A stretch of 64,000 nt of DNA from Rutpela maculata (taxonomy: Eukaryota; Arthropoda; Insecta; Coleoptera; Cerambycidae). Position numbers and translations under genes: made by a program. Location: positions 47,277,923 to 47,341,922 of the forward strand of contig OW386293.2 in assembly GCA_936432065.2 (NCBI GenBank). The letters run 5' to 3'. The notes beneath the pieces are model-generated. The model was not told the origin of the DNA, searched no databases, and was given only the letters and a program-made list of their open reading frames with translations. Shown piece after piece: positions 1-12,389 of the stretch. Positions within the stretch are counted from its first letter, which is position 1. Every line of letters begins with the position of its first letter.

Positions 1-789
1 TTTTTTGGTGTTTGATTATTTTGCAATTTGTTGACATTTTAAAATAATTTCTATAAAGAAAGATACTGTTTGGGACATCTAAAATTAATTACTGGCTGAA
101 AACTATAACAAAATATGTCTCCAGAGATAGCAAATGGCAACGTACACTATTCCTGGCTTTCCTATTGTTCAAACGATCTAGATAAATATTTAGAAAAAAT
201 GTTCATCATTTTGAGTATTTTTGAACTGACTAATGAATGTTTTTGGCATTGAGTTAGAAGGACGGGAGAAGCATCACTTTGTCATTTTGTTACTACTTTT
301 TCGTCAAATTGTGACAGTTTGTTTTCCGTACGATTTATTTTGATTTTTACTGACGGTTTGTTAAATTTTGGACAATAAACATTAAAAGGACTAGGTCGTG
401 TGCTAAAAGAAGTTGCTCTTCTAGATATGGTGTTTTGACAAGAAGAAATTAACGGGAATAACATTTCATAGGTAAACAACAAACAGAGCCGCATTAAATT
501 ATTAATTAAATGTATTTTTTAAATATATTCTGGTTATATGTTTCGTAGAATAGAAAAAACCAGATTATTTTAGGATAACATTGCACATTTTATACATCAA
601 GGTGAATAAAAACTATTGCATATTTTGTCTACTTATAACTTTTTAAATATTAGTTATATCAAAAAATGTTTTATACAGAACATATTTTTTGTCCTTCTCT
701 TTTTATCTACAAGGTTGGTGTTTATGCCGTTAAATAAGTTATAATAATAATCCCACTGTTAGACAATTTCAATCAGCATATAAAAAAAG
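1..789. other. AT-rich intergenic DNA, nothing recognised
   Basis: No coding pattern, RNA gene or clear repeat structure is seen on either strand. The one open frame of about 70 codons here has no recognisable motif and a composition like the surrounding AT-rich DNA. Confidence 0.6.
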
Positions 790-801
790 TGTATGTCACA
801 T

Positions 802-1434
802 GTAGATTGTTTAAGGCCCTGGGTTGGCCTTTCTTCACCTCGACTTACAAGGTCTTTTGTGAATTACCCTGCATCTAGTTGTTGCCCAGGATTCCAAGAC
901 TATTTGCAAAGCTTGGGATTTTCCTGGGAGCTAATTTCTTCAGGCGTTAATTCCGCCTGTTCTAGGTACTTTAGCCTAATGCGGATTAGCACCTTGCATT
1001 CACAAAGTATATGTTTCGCAGTTTCAGTTGCAGCTTCACAGTATCTGCATTTGTCATCTTCTGCCACGCCCATGTTCTCGAGATGATATCTCAAGGGCAA
1101 TGGCCAGTTAGAAGGCCTTTGATCAGCCTTACGTCGGACTTTTCAAGTTCGAGAAGCCTTGTGGCATTCTTTGTTGAATACGTTATAAACCTTTTTGCTT
1201 GTCTTTGGCCTGGAGTGTTCCTCCAGTAGGACTCCTTTTATTCTTTTTCCCATTTTAGGACCTCCTCCGTTATGTGTCTCTTGGATAAGCCACAGAACGG
1301 TTCGGGTCCAAAAAACGGGGCTTCAGCCCCTTTTATTGCGAGGCTATCAGCCAATTCGTTGCCTTCTATTCCCCCATGCCCTGGCACCCACATCAACGTA
1401 ACCTTGTTGTTTTTTGTCAGTTGCTTCAGGGAAC
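802..1434 (-). mobile_element. 5'-truncated RNase H LINE, 3' fragment
   Basis: Read on the minus strand, the fragment begins inside an RNase H domain: the motif VTLMWVPGHGGIEGNELAD near 1330-1400 is the typical C-terminal part of the RNase H domain of I-group-like LINEs. After frameshifts it continues with a cysteine-rich tail (CRYCEAATETAKHILCEC, about 985-1045) that is usual at the end of these polyproteins. The fragment is flanked by a perfect 12-bp duplication TGTATGTCACAT (790-801 and 1435-1446), so this is a genuine 5'-truncated insertion. The 3' end carries AATCTAC rather than a long poly(A), like the AATCT-repeat tail of the related copy at 22317-23262. At least one frameshift breaks the frame, so it is dead. 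The LINE class is from motif recognition; the exact clade is inferred. Confidence 0.8.
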
Positions 1435-1446
1435 TGTATGTCACAT

Positions 1447-3599
1447 AGAATTACGTGAAAGTTTTCGTTGAAATTGTATTCCATTCCAAATAAAATTTTT
1501 AAAATGTAACCCTATAAAACAAATTAATAATTCTTGTAGAGACTACAGAATAACTGATGAAAATACAGAGAGCATATAATATGAAGCTTTATTGGATCAT
1601 GATTATTTACCTGATCAAGTTTCAGAATTTTCCAAATATGTTATAGCATATATATTGCAGGATATGTCTTTCATATTTTAAAGAAAAAAATTAAATGTTA
1701 AGAATATGTAAACGCCTTAGTGAACAATGAAAAGGATTTAAAAATGTTTTCTTTTATAGATAAAAAAGAAAACATAAATCTACAATATCCTTCAAGATGT
1801 ATTAGATATATGTCTAAAATCGGAAAAAAATTATAAAATGCAAACTTTCATGCCATGATTTTTCTGCAGAAGTTGTAGTGGGTTTTGTTTTAAAGGAATT
1901 TGTACATGAACATATATTTTTTAATTTATTGACGCACAGTTTTGATCAATCGTCTTTAGACAACCATAGAGTGTTGTTAATAAAAGCAATACCCAATAAA
2001 TATGCAAATATTAGACTCTTATTTAAGTAAAAATGCGATGAATAAGTCTCAAAATATTAGGCATCAAAGTAATAAAATTGTATTATTTAGAGGTCATTAA
2101 ATATATATTAATTTGTTTATTTTGTGTCTCATTTGAATATGTTTATTCTAAGTCTTTTTGCTAATAATCTTGCATTTATTGAACTCAACATTTTTTTGCG
2201 TTATTCAGATAGGCCGTCGGGGTACAAGTTATAATTTTAAATAGTCCGGGTCTGGCAAAACCACCATATTGTTCCTACATTTAGCCACGCCTACCGGTGC
2301 CATTTCTGTATAGTAAATTTGTACAGGATGGCATCTCCTTACATTCTAACTCAATGGTTTTTGGTAAATGTGACTACATTAAGCGGAAAAATAATTGCTT
2401 AAATATTCCTAGTATCGGCATTAGATGTGTATTTACATTAGGTTAAATACTTGTTTTGATCTTAAAAATCTGGCTGAGAGATAACCTGGATTATGATATT
2501 AATATTTAAACTTCGTGGATCCAGATTATGTTACAGTCGATCGCCTAAATCTTTATATTTGATTTATATACGTGGAAATAGATCTTTCCGACAAACTAAT
2601 ACATTTGAAAACGAAATTTGAGATAGGAAAACTTATTATGAAACATTCCAATATTTATAAATTAAAATTATTCTCTTAAAATTGTAAGTATGTTATTACA
2701 GAAGGCCATGGAATGGAATTAAAATTTGAATAGCAAAATTTGCATTACAAGCTGTCTATTATGTAGTATCTACGTTTGGCCTAATTAGCACTAAATCCCG
2801 CTTAATACTATGACGTCTTTAGTAATGAGAAAATTACATAACCAAGTCAGTAAATTTGGAATTAAAATGCTACAAATAATATTAAGTTATCGTTATTAGG
2901 CACGCAAATAGATCTGTAGATCCAGTACCCAGACCTGTTCAGATTCTACATTTGCGACATGAAGGATCTCCTAGAAGACACCAGCGCTCTCTAGTCTATT
3001 TAAAGCGTGTTAGTGGCGTGCACGCGTGGTCACACTAACTATCATGTACTGATTTCGATCAACATCTCCGATACTAGCAATATCGGTGTACAATGGATAT
3101 TGTCTACGCTTTTTCAAATGTGTAAACCTTTTCTTTACTGTGTCTTGTGTTTATGTTTATACATCCACAATATACACATCATCCGCAAACACTTGATATT
3201 TCAGAGAATATTTTTTATCTCAGCTTTAAAATAACTTATTTTAATATACCATAGTCTGGACAAAGTTAAACCAAATCCTTTTATGCTTAAGACTGATATA
3301 TTACATGAAAACTTTAACAAGTTGTTGTCTTTATAAAGATTTGACTAGAAACTTAGTGATAGATTTATAGGCCAGAATCAACAACCAACAGTGTAAATTC
3401 TTGAGTGCATTTTTAAAACTTTCTTTAAGACAAAACTATCTTTAAGTGCATTTAAAATCTAATAGATCTGGCATATATCACTGATTTATTAGGTGGAACT
3501 ATAAGATACTGATACTAAAAGGTATTTACATTTTTACTTGGGAGTCCAAAGGTGGCCTTCATTGCAATCATTAGAGTTGTCTTATTTTTTTAGGAAGGT
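1447..3599. other. AT-rich intergenic DNA, nothing recognised
   Basis: About 2.1 kb of AT-rich sequence. The open frames are short and without motif. No inverted repeat or tandem array of note was found by eye. Confidence 0.5.
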
Positions 3600-5230
3600 T
3601 TGTCTTTGAATTTGATGGCGAACCCTAAATGTGAAGCACTACTGAAAGCTCCACCACACTTCTTATTTTAGTGGGGCGACGAAGGGTCGCTGCACTCAGG
3701 ACTTGTGGCCCATTGTGCAACCGCTACGAATTTATTCAATTCTCCCATTTTGGTCGGATTCTAACCCAAAGGCCGAAACCCTTCCTATGGGGACATCCTT
3801 ATTTCCTCCAGCACTAGAAAACCAATGCCCAAGTGTTTGTGCCTCAAGTTCATAAGACTAGGGCAGGAAGTGAGGACGTCGTCCCCGCAGAACCTGCAGT
3901 CGGGGTTGTCAACCACCCTTATAGTGTGCAGGTGTTTTCTGAAAGAGCCGTGTGCATTCAAAAGATCTACCACAATTTTGACCTGTTTTCTTCTTAGTCG
4001 CAGGATTTGTTCTGCTCGCTTCGGCAAGGGCCCTGAGATTAGAAGCTTCGCTTGCCGGAGTTCTGGATAGGAGGCCCAGAAGTTAAAGAACTGGGACCGT
4101 GTCCAGTTTTCTATTGACTTCTTGGCATTTAATCAGGGTAGCTGAGAGCCGGCCCCGGGACCAGTAGGGGCCTCTGAGAGCCCCCTCTGGTCAGAGCATC
4201 TGCCTGTTCGTTACCCTCGATGTTGCTGTGTCCAGGCACCCAGAGAAGCTTGACCCAGTTGGATAAGCCAAGTTCACAGAGAGCCTGTTTACAGTTTTGA
4301 ACCAGGATTGACTTGGTCTGGACTGATGTAAAGGCATTGAGGGCCGCTTGACTATCGCTACATATATATACGTGCTTGTTAGAATATTTCCTTCAGATAC
4401 TCTCGTGTGCGCAGACCAAATTAGTAAAGATTTCAGTCTGGAAAACCGTGACGAATTTGCCCAGGACATAAGAAAGTTCAGCCCTGGGTCTTTCACCGTA
4501 TATCCCCGTTACAGCACTTTCCTCTAACCTCGATCCGTCTGTGAACCAGACGATATCTGCAGGCCTGAGTATGTCCTCGAGTGGGTTCCACTCTTCCCTT
4601 TTGGGGATGACAACCTCAAAGGGTTCTGAGAAGGAGAAGGAAGGCACCATCACTCCTGGTCTCCAGAAGTGAGTGAGTCCCCATCACGTCGGAAAGGGCC
4701 CTTGTGTGCCCTAATTGTTCTCCTCCGGTCCTCCACTAACCACCGCACTTCAGCCTGTAGGCTGCTTTCCGAGCCTCGGCCTTAATTATCAAGGAGTACA
4801 AGGTCCAGAAGGACCTGTTAGCTAATGTTGAATGTATAGCCTGATTACCGCAGGCCACGGCACAACAGAAGCATAAGTGATCATTGGTCTTACTATCACA
4901 GTTTAGTACCACATTGTTACCCTGGGGTTTAACCTCCATGTTTTACCAAACGTTCTTCTACATACCCAGAGGGTTGAAGTGGCCCTTTGTATTTGTCTCC
5001 CACATATGTTGTGATGGGTTTTACCATAACATTACACCCGAAGAGAATGGTCTTCGGGTGAATTTTCCACTTGGGATCAAATATGCGTTTTTACATCTAC
5101 AAGGATGCCCAAACCTTGTTTGAACATTCACGTGGGTCTCCTACGATAGTTTGAAGTCTAGTTATTCCTAGATACCTGACTGTACGGGAAAGACATAAAC
5201 GTGTACTTCTAAGAGAAGTAAACAGAATAT
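3600..5230 (-). mobile_element. Decayed RNase H LINE, 3' half
   Basis: Minus-strand pieces in family order, broken by several frameshifts: the end of the reverse transcriptase (TVRYLGITRL near 5160-5190 and a decayed KWGLKP-type segment near 5000-5080), the linker between RT and RNase H (IKAEARKAAYRLKC near 4740-4790), the start of RNase H (IVWFTDGSRLEE near 4520-4560), and a tail with CRFCGDD near 3885-3905. GC content is higher than in the neighbouring DNA, as in the other LINEs here. The 5' half (endonuclease and most RT) is missing. I could not find target-site duplications, and both edges are approximate. It is more decayed than the copies at 16.3-21.2 kb and 22.3-23.3 kb. Confidence 0.75.
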
Positions 5231-6293
5231 CTCTTGTTTCTCTCAGTTTCGTGAACAGCATTGGTCGTGTTCATCACGCGGCAGCGATAAATCAAGTAAT
5301 CAATTATCATTACACCACTGATTAGTTGTGTGGTGAACGATGTGTTTTCTGTCACTGTGAAACATAGGACACAGAGCAGATGTGATCTGAACTAGCATGC
5401 GGAGTATTACCAACAACTTTATATATCATATTTCTGTTGAAGTAAACTGAATATACAAATGTTATTTTATAGTTAACATTAGATAGAGACAGTACAGACT
5501 TTAAAATTAAAATGTGGCTGTTAGAAATAGTGAGATATTGCATCCAATTTCAATAAAGAAAAGTTTAATGTAGTCTCGTAAGTTTGATTTATTTGTCCAC
5601 TTTTAAATCAAACGACAATAATATTTAATGATTGTCATATTCATGGAAAATTTCCAGTTTTTCTTTGTCCATTTTTGTGATTTCTACTTCACTCGGTACA
5701 AGCAGAAAATTTTTGTTTAAGTTGTATTGTGGACATGACGAAAGTTGTAGCTATTATTTGGCTACATAAAAAGTCTGCCGCTATCTTAATAATCACCTGT
5801 GATTGTAGAAGAACTCACTACCATGCGTCTGACTGACGCGATACCAATTTATTTATTAAGGGCGCCAGTCGCGTTCTCCCCTCTTCACTCCTAGGCGGGT
5901 TTGAGATAAGATACAACTCGATAGAATAAGTAATAGCCCAAAGCTGCACTACCGTAGATTATTAACGGCGCTTTATCTCTAATAAAAATTGTTTTTTTCT
6001 ATCTCTAATAAAAATTTGGTCTTTTTCTCTGACAAGATTTTACTTATTTATTTACCAAATAGTAATGGATTTTATACCTAAAGATTTCTGAGATGTTTTC
6101 ATAAAAAATCCCTCTTGAGCTTCCGTAATATAACCAGTGAATTGAAAATTTTAAACTAGTGGGGTCTTGAGACACCCAATTTACTCAGTTTCGGTCTTTT
6201 AAACGGAAACCCTCGAGGGATGAAACTTACAACGAGTCATATTATCAATAAAATGTAAGGTTCAAAGAATACCATTTATTAATTAGGTTTAAA
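5231..6293. other. AT-rich intergenic DNA, nothing recognised
   Basis: No gene or RNA is recognised. A short GC-richer patch near 5830-5930 has no visible structure. Confidence 0.5.
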
Positions 6294-6488
6294 ATTCGCG
6301 AAAATCAAACAAATGAACCCAGTAGGCATTTACCTTCGATACAAAGGAATTCACGTATAAGGAAAAGTTTATATAGTAAAGTAACAGCGAAAATTTGTCA
6401 TGATATATAAATCGCTGTCACATATTGGTGAATTTGTGTGTATCGAAGGTAAATTCCTACTGGGTTCATTTGTTTGATTTTCGCGAAT
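6294..6488. mobile_element. Short foldback element (MITE-like)
   Basis: Two arms of 61 bases, 6294-6354 and 6428-6488, are reverse complements with only a few mismatches. Each outer end reads ATTCGCGAAAATCAAACAAA. The centre has a smaller inverted repeat (ACAGCGA / TCGCTGT), so the whole 195 bp can fold into one hairpin. There is no coding capacity. No convincing target duplication was seen, so the superfamily is unknown. Confidence 0.75.
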
Positions 6489-7299
6489 AAGTATAAATAA
6501 TTATGGTATATCCTATCTAATAAACTATATAATTTGAAGAGAATCGTATCCCCCAAGTAGCGCAAGGTCGATCACCTCTTTAATAGAGTTTTAAATTCTG
6601 CCAGGCAATGGAGAGCGTGCGCTAACAATCGATTTGGTGGAAGAGATTCACACAATTTCCCTAGAAATTAATGAAAGCATTTTAGGTTTTTTGTGGCTGA
6701 CTTGAAATAATATAAAGAATATTTTATATAAAAAATTTTGGGTCGCTTATGCTGCCCTGTTATGACAAGAAGTCGTATCTGAGAAAATGTACTTTTAGAG
6801 AAATCAACTATTTTCTGAATTATGTTATTCCATCTACATTTCATAATTCATCATTTTCATTTTTGGCAAATAAATATGTGTCCCTTTTATCAGTGTAACC
6901 ATATAACAAAACATTGTATATATATGTTAAGTTACGACAAATAAATCTGGTAATGATCGGATATGACTTTTGAGCTTAGTAAATAGGTCTATTTTGTGGA
7001 TACGACAGATATTCGTTATGTATATTCACTACTTTTGCTTTAGATACGACTTCTATATTTTGTATAGTGGTGAGGATCACTAATACGGTGCAAATACAAT
7101 TAAAATCTCAAAAATTAATTTTTTGCAGTTACGACATTTTGTAGCAGGGCAGTATGATTAGCTTCCAGATTCTTTATCGTGATTATATGATTCACGAGAA
7201 CCGAGATCAATATGAGTTCAACTATATATGAGTTTACAACTTTCTGTCAGTCTTGCGACGTACCAGTCCTCATATAGGTTCAATATAGGGGAACTTTTT
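6489..7299. other. AT-rich intergenic DNA, nothing recognised
   Basis: No coding signal or clear repeat. The right part may belong to the outer, poorly matching end of the foldback element that starts near 7300. Confidence 0.45.
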
Positions 7300-8783
7300 T
7301 AATGAGTTCATGAAAGTGTGTAGAATAATATCCTGAAAATTTTACATTTCGCTCGGGTGCAGAACATAAAAAAAAGTGAAAAAAAAATTTTTTTCATCAA
7401 TTTTTTCAAAATTTTGATATTAAATAAAGCTAGAAAAAAATAAAAAATACAGATGGATAGATCACGTATTTATGAACAAAAAATGTCTTAACAAAATTTA
7501 TCGTTAAAGCCACGGTTTTCCCGAAAGAAAATAGTCAAGTGTAACGTTATAACTCGTAGCGAGATCCATGTGTGCACGCGCTTGAATATGCATGACTGTG
7601 ACACCGATGCACTGAATTACATGTCACTAAATCAGAATTTGTTTAATCTATATGAGTGTTGGTTCATTTAAAAGATGCAAATTGTAGCTTCCTGATGCTT
7701 TTTTGTTTCAAACAATACAAGCAAAGGGTGGATGGGAAAAATATGCTTATACATATTATTACGCCAGAACTCAATCGTCGCAATAAAAAATATAGAAAAA
7801 AATAAAAGCTCTTCAAAAAAATTCTTTCTTCACTGAAAACTATTAAAAAATATATTCACTTTATGATTATTATGGTTTATTAAGTTGTAGTAACGTGGAT
7901 TAAAAAAAAAGTACATCTCAAATCATTTTAATTTAATCGCTTGATGATTTTCTTGATAAATATATATATATATATATTGGAGGCTGCAACTTGCCGAGAA
8001 ATTGACCCATTGGAAAAAATAGAATATCACTATTTAGGAAAAAATGTATACTTTTCGAATACTCAAATACAAATTCGTTTAATTTATGCATTTCTGCTAT
8101 TGTCACGATCTTATCCTTATAACTATGAAAATATCTTTGATTGTTTTGAATATAAATTCTGGAACTTTTCCAATACATTAACAAATGTATAAGGAATTCA
8201 ATGGATATAGCTCAAATGTGGATAGGTGTATCTGTAATAAATACAATACAGTAAAGGCACGTAAAAATTCATGCGAGCGATTCAACGGCTATGTATGGTG
8301 TCTCTGTATGCTTTCATAATTATATATTTTCCCTCCAGACTCACCATTAATCCTCTTAGTTACTAAGAAAAATGTTAAAAATGTGTAATCAAAAAGAGAA
8401 AAAAGCTTTATTTTACTTGCTAGAACTGCTAAGAATTTTTAGAGGTTCCGTAGTATGCATTTAACCGTGCGCTTGGCCGAGCAGAGTGAGAAAGTTACTT
8501 CACTATTTTTTACCAGGAAAACCGTGGTTGTGGTGATACGTTTTACTAGGACATTTTTTTGTTTAGAAACACTTGGTCTACCCACTTTTTTTTTCTGAGA
8601 GGGGAAATTCATCATGAGCACCTGCGCTTAGTGTCTATCGCGACAGGTAGTGCGGGACTTGAACCCCCTTTTCCTCAATCATAGATATTCCTCCCGGTAC
8701 CGCCATCTCTGGCATTCGTCGGTTGAAATAAAGTTTGTCTTTGGTGTTCGATTTAATATTTTCCGTGATCTGGATAAATTCAT

Positions 8784-9424
8784 TTACCCATGATGTTCAC
8801 GATCATCCTTTTCCTTCGCTTCCATTACTTCGCGGATCCATTGGTGAGTTAATTTCCAGTTATCTTCCTTATCTGTCATCTGTTGTGTCATGTTATCCGG
8901 TGTTAGCTGAAGCCCCAGTTTAATTTGTACATGCAATCTTTTCACTTCCCATCTGGGACAGTGAAAGAGAGTGTGCTCCGCCGTATCAGGCTCCCGGCAG
9001 TAATTATAAGTGTCCTCGTTTCTTTTCCCGATTCTCTTGAGATAATTTCCGAAAGTCCCATGGTTCGTCAACGCCTGAGTTAGGAAATATTCAGTGGTTC
9101 TGTGCTTACATCGCACCCATCTGTCGATATTAGGAATCAACCGTTTCGTCCACTGTGCCACTTCGGAGGTTCGCTCCCATTCCCTTCCCATCTGGTTACG
9201 GTGGTATTCCGCGCCTCTTTTTCTGCAGCTATGTCCCGCTCTTTTCTTTTCTGAAAAATATATTCACGTTCTGCTACAAGCAAATGTATGGGGGGTGTCC
9301 CAGATATTACTTGAGCAGCTGCCGCCGATACTGTTTTGTATGCGCTAATAACCCTTAGCAGAGCTTTTCTTTGGGTGCTCACCAGCAACCTAACGTACGT
9401 CTTTACCCGAGATAGGGGCCGCAT
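8784..9424 (-). pseudogene. LINE C-terminal Cys-His domain (R1-like)
   Basis: Two overlapping minus-strand frames (9424-9137, then 9191-8784) carry the C-terminal part of the R1-like polyprotein. They include VISGTPPIHLLVAERE and the cysteine-histidine module CREPDTAEHTLFHCPRW near 8935-9000, a zinc-binding motif typical of R1-clade ends. The normal stop lies at 8784-8786, and the remaining bases to 8595 are 3' UTR. The frame change near 9160 shows decay. Confidence 0.8.
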
Positions 9425-9497
9425 ACAGCATCACCGAGTGAACCACGCTGGACAGAAGTGCTCTCTTCCTGCTAGAAGGGCCGCCGATGTTTGGCAT

Positions 9498-11003
9498 GAT
9501 CCTATTCAGTGCCGCAACCCGATCGTTTGCTTTCTTGCAAGCATATTTAATATGTCACCGAACGTTCCCTGCCAGTCTAGGACCACCCCAAGGTACTTGA
9601 GACTCCTCTTGGGTTCAATGTGTTGTCCGCTCATCTCCAAGTTTATTCGTAGAGCGACGTTTTTAGGACGTCCCTTTAGGAAGATCGTCTCAGTTTTTTC
9701 CGGTGCTAGATCCAGATTTTGGTGCCTCAGCCATATATCTAGCACTGCTAGGTCGTCTGCGAACGCCACCGTCGCGTCGTGGTGTTTTGGGGTAGGTCTA
9801 TTCTAAGTACTCCATCATATATAGGATGTTCCACAAAGTTGGCCCCAGTACAGAACCTTGTGGAACCCCTGCTGTTAGTGTCTTTTGTAGTTTGTCCATG
9901 TGTATCTTCCTGTCTTGAAAATAACTGCTTATTACATTTATTAGGTAGCCAGAAATTTGCCTCATCTCCAGCTCCTCTATAATCATGCACCAGGTCGCGG
10001 TATTAAACGCATTTCTGATGTCTAGTGTTACCATTAGGCAATATTTTTCTACTGAGAGTCTTTTTGTCTGCAGCACTTTCTCCACCTCGAGGATGGTTGA
10101 CCTATCCTTGCGGAAGCCAAATTGATTCTCCGACAGACCCAACCCGCCATCAATTTCATCGATCAGCCTGTTTCTTATTAGTGTCTCGTATAACTTTCTC
10201 ATGATATCAATTAGACATATTGGTCGGTAGGACGATGTGCTCTCCTTTGGTTTACCTGGTTTCCAGAGCAGAGTAATTCTTGCTTTTTTCCACGTTTTTG
10301 GGAAGGAATGTTTCCTCAGAAGTCTGTTTAATATTGTTAGCACCAGCTGGGGGTGGGACGTTGCAAATTCTTTTACCGCTTCTGGAGGAATTTTATCAGG
10401 TCCGGGGGCGGTGCCGGTTTTAATTCTATCGACAGCTATTTTAAGTTCTTCCAGAGAGAAATCTCTGGGTGCTGTCGCCCCATGATCATGTGCCCAAGCA
10501 TCTTCCACCGTTGGGAAGAGAGCCTAAAGTATTTCTTCCTTGAATTCCGTTGTGACAGCGAAAGGCAGGGAAGGTCCCGTAATTGTTTTCCTTACAATAC
10601 GATACCCATCTCCCCAGATGTCCTCGTCTAACTTCCTGCATAGATCATCCCAAGATTTGCATTTAGTATCTCTGATGAATTTTTGCAGTTCTTTCTTCTT
10701 CGCTTTGTATGAGGCAAGTCTCTGGGCCATCAGGTCCGCATCGTCTCTTCTAGTTCTGGTGAGTGATCTCCTGGCCGTCGCGCACTCCTGTCTTTTATTG
10801 TAAATGAGGTTATTCCACCAATATGGTTTGTTTTCGGGTATCCCATTTCTTGTAGGACAACTTTTTCTGTAGGCTTCTTTGATGATGTTTGTGCAAGTCT
10901 CGACATCAATGTCATTTTCCCGGAGGCTATGGGCCTGTGTCGTGATGTGTCTATTGAACGCATCCTTATCTATAATAACCTTGGGTTTAAATGAGACCCT
11001 CAT
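9498..11003 (-). pseudogene. LINE reverse transcriptase with upstream linker (R1-like)
   Basis: The linker (11003-10524) is rich in basic residues, with WWNNLIYNKRQEC. The reverse transcriptase follows from 10508: GTAPGPDKIPPEAVK, YRPICLID, QFGFRKDRSTILEV, DIRNAFNTATW and AGVPQGSVLGPTLWNILY. The frame then shifts near 9800, and the catalytic box appears as AFADDLAVL (9769-9740 area), followed by LGVVLDWQG. FADD is the family's usual YADD variant. The linker frame ends at 10524 and the RT frame starts at 10508, so at least two frame breaks are visible in this part. Confidence 0.85.
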
Positions 11004-11623
11004 TGCTGGAGCGTTTACAGCGACCTCGAAACATATGTGAAGATGATCACTCAGAGATTACTCCTTAAGGACTCTCCAGTTTCTTACATACCTTGCCATG
11101 CTTGGGATGAGCAGGTAACGTCAATATGGGACCTTGAAGTTCTTCTGACAAAAGTTGGATCCCCCGTTTTGTGGACCACCAGATCTAGCGTCGCCATCCA
11201 TTCTGTCAGGATTTCACCTCTGGTATCTTGCAGAGGTGCCCCCCATTCTGGGGAATTGGCATTGAAGTCGCCCACAATTACAGCTTCCCTTGTAGTCTTG
11301 ACATCCTCTATGAGTACCGTCATTTGGTTTTCGTACTCCTCAGTCGGAATATTTGGCGAAGAGTATACGCAGAATAAGGCGAATTTAACGAGTTTTATCT
11401 TTATATATCCTCTGTGTTCGTAGACCTTTGAGACCTCGATTTTATTATTTCTGAAGTACACAGCTACGTCCGTTCTTTTATCTGTCAACCAGCCTGATCC
11501 TTTCACCAGATTTCGGTTAGATTCGGAAACCGCGATTATATCCGCCCCCTCTCTGCACGCTGTCGCGAATGCCAGATCATGGGCGGCCCTAGATCTATTT
11601 GCATTTATTTGTAGTATTTTCAT
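11004..11623 (-). pseudogene. LINE AP-like endonuclease domain (R1-like ORF2 start)
   Basis: The frame starts MKILQINANRSRAAHD at 11623, a typical R1-group start (QIN.NRSRAAHDL). It continues through the endonuclease motifs VSESN, VYSSPNIP, VGDFNANSPEWG and FVRRTSRSHIDVT. The SHIDVT sequence is the S-x-[IL]-D-[VLI]-T motif near the end of the domain. In the family this domain nicks the target DNA for target-primed reverse transcription. The frame stops at 11084, where the family would continue, so a frameshift or nonsense change separates it from the linker piece that resumes at 11003. Confidence 0.8.
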
Positions 11624-11815
11624 AGACGGTTTATTGTGGTAATGGTCTACCCACCTGTATTTTTTGTTTTTTTCTAGCCTGGCTTAATATAAAAATTTTG
11701 AAAAAATTGATATAAAAAAAAATTTTTTTCCCTTTTTTTAATGTTCTGCATCCGAGCGGAATGTAAACTTTTCGGGATATTATTCTATACACTTTCACTA
11801 ACTCTTTAAAAAAAA

Positions 11816-12389
11816 ATTATACAGTTTGCAACTTTTTGTGGGTTTCACTATAAAATGATCTCTGTCGTCTGGGCTACTACGCGCCTTTGTCATATTTATA
11901 GGTTTCGCCCTTTTGGTACGTCGCATCGTTAAATTCATTCTTTTGAATGATACCCATAATGACTGTATCTTCACTTTCATTGTCTTTTCTGAAGTGATTG
12001 AAAAGTAGACAATATTCATAAATATTGTCAAAGTACTTCGTAAAAAGTATATTGTTTCTTTTTACTGAACCAAAAATTCTACTTTTATTTTTGGTGCATT
12101 TTTCCATGACCACAATATACTTTCACTCCCAACACGGACAAAAATATATTTTCCTAAGTGAAAATTCGGCGTTTTTTCGAATTTTCACCTGGTTATGCCT
12201 TAACGATTTAACGAACGTATGTAAGTCCTTTTGTGCTAGTTTTCGGTTCTGATGCCTTCCAAACTTGTATGTTATGCTCAAGAATGCCTTTAAATGAATT
12301 TTTACCCAAGTCGAAATTCTGTTTTGTCTTCGACTTAGGTCGATTCTGGGAGGTTCTATAACATGATCAGTGTGATAAGTGCCGCTCAT
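11816..12389 (-). other. Unidentified open frames, minus strand
   Basis: Two adjacent minus-strand frames (12389-12123 and 12113-11877) of 88 and 78 codons are basic and lysine-rich. Neither shows a motif I can assign. They could be a decayed transposon protein or chance. The ATG at 12389 has no visible promoter or splice context. I do not claim a gene. Confidence 0.2.

Larger units (their letters stand above)
8586..11642 (-). mobile_element. R1-clade-like LINE, ORF1 missing, with 12-bp TSD
   Basis: Minus-strand LINE bounded by a perfect duplication TGGTCTACCCAC (8574-8585 and 11643-11654). A run of nine T on the plus strand (8586-8594) is its poly(A) tail. It begins about 20 bases before the endonuclease ATG, so ORF1 and the 5' UTR are gone. 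Order on the minus strand: AP endonuclease, linker, reverse transcriptase, C-terminal cysteine-histidine domain, 3' UTR. There is no RNase H. That layout, and the sequence feel of the endonuclease and C-terminus, match the R1 clade (R1/TRAS/SART relatives). Several frameshifts make it inactive. Confidence 0.85.
7300..11815. mobile_element. Long foldback element split by an R1-like LINE
   Basis: The left arm, about 7300-7600, is the reverse complement of two segments now apart: 11655-11815 and 8440-8573. The outer part pairs GCTCGGGTGCAGAACAT (7354-7370) with ATGTTCTGCATCCGAGC near 11740-11757. The inner part pairs CCACGGTTTTCCCG near 7511-7524 with its counterpart near 8516-8527. The second arm is interrupted exactly at the LINE 8586-11642. 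Without the LINE the element would be about 1.4 kb with arms of roughly 300 bp and a unique AT-rich centre (about 7600-8440). It encodes no protein I recognise. The outer ends are fuzzy. Confidence 0.7.

Noticed and set aside
793..1401. Plus-strand open frames over the first LINE fragment
   Set aside because: They mirror the minus-strand RNase H and Cys-His coding sequence and have no motifs of their own. The same holds for plus-strand frames across 8.7-11.4, 16.4-21.2 and 22.3-23.0 kb.
8640..8680. tRNA-like B box (GGTTCAAGTCC) on the minus strand
   Set aside because: It lies in the 3' UTR of the R1-like LINE. No acceptor stem, D-arm or A box could be assembled around it.
11877..12389. Two adjacent minus-strand basic frames as a host gene
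   Set aside because: No recognised domain, no splice or promoter support, AT-rich setting; listed only as unidentified frames.
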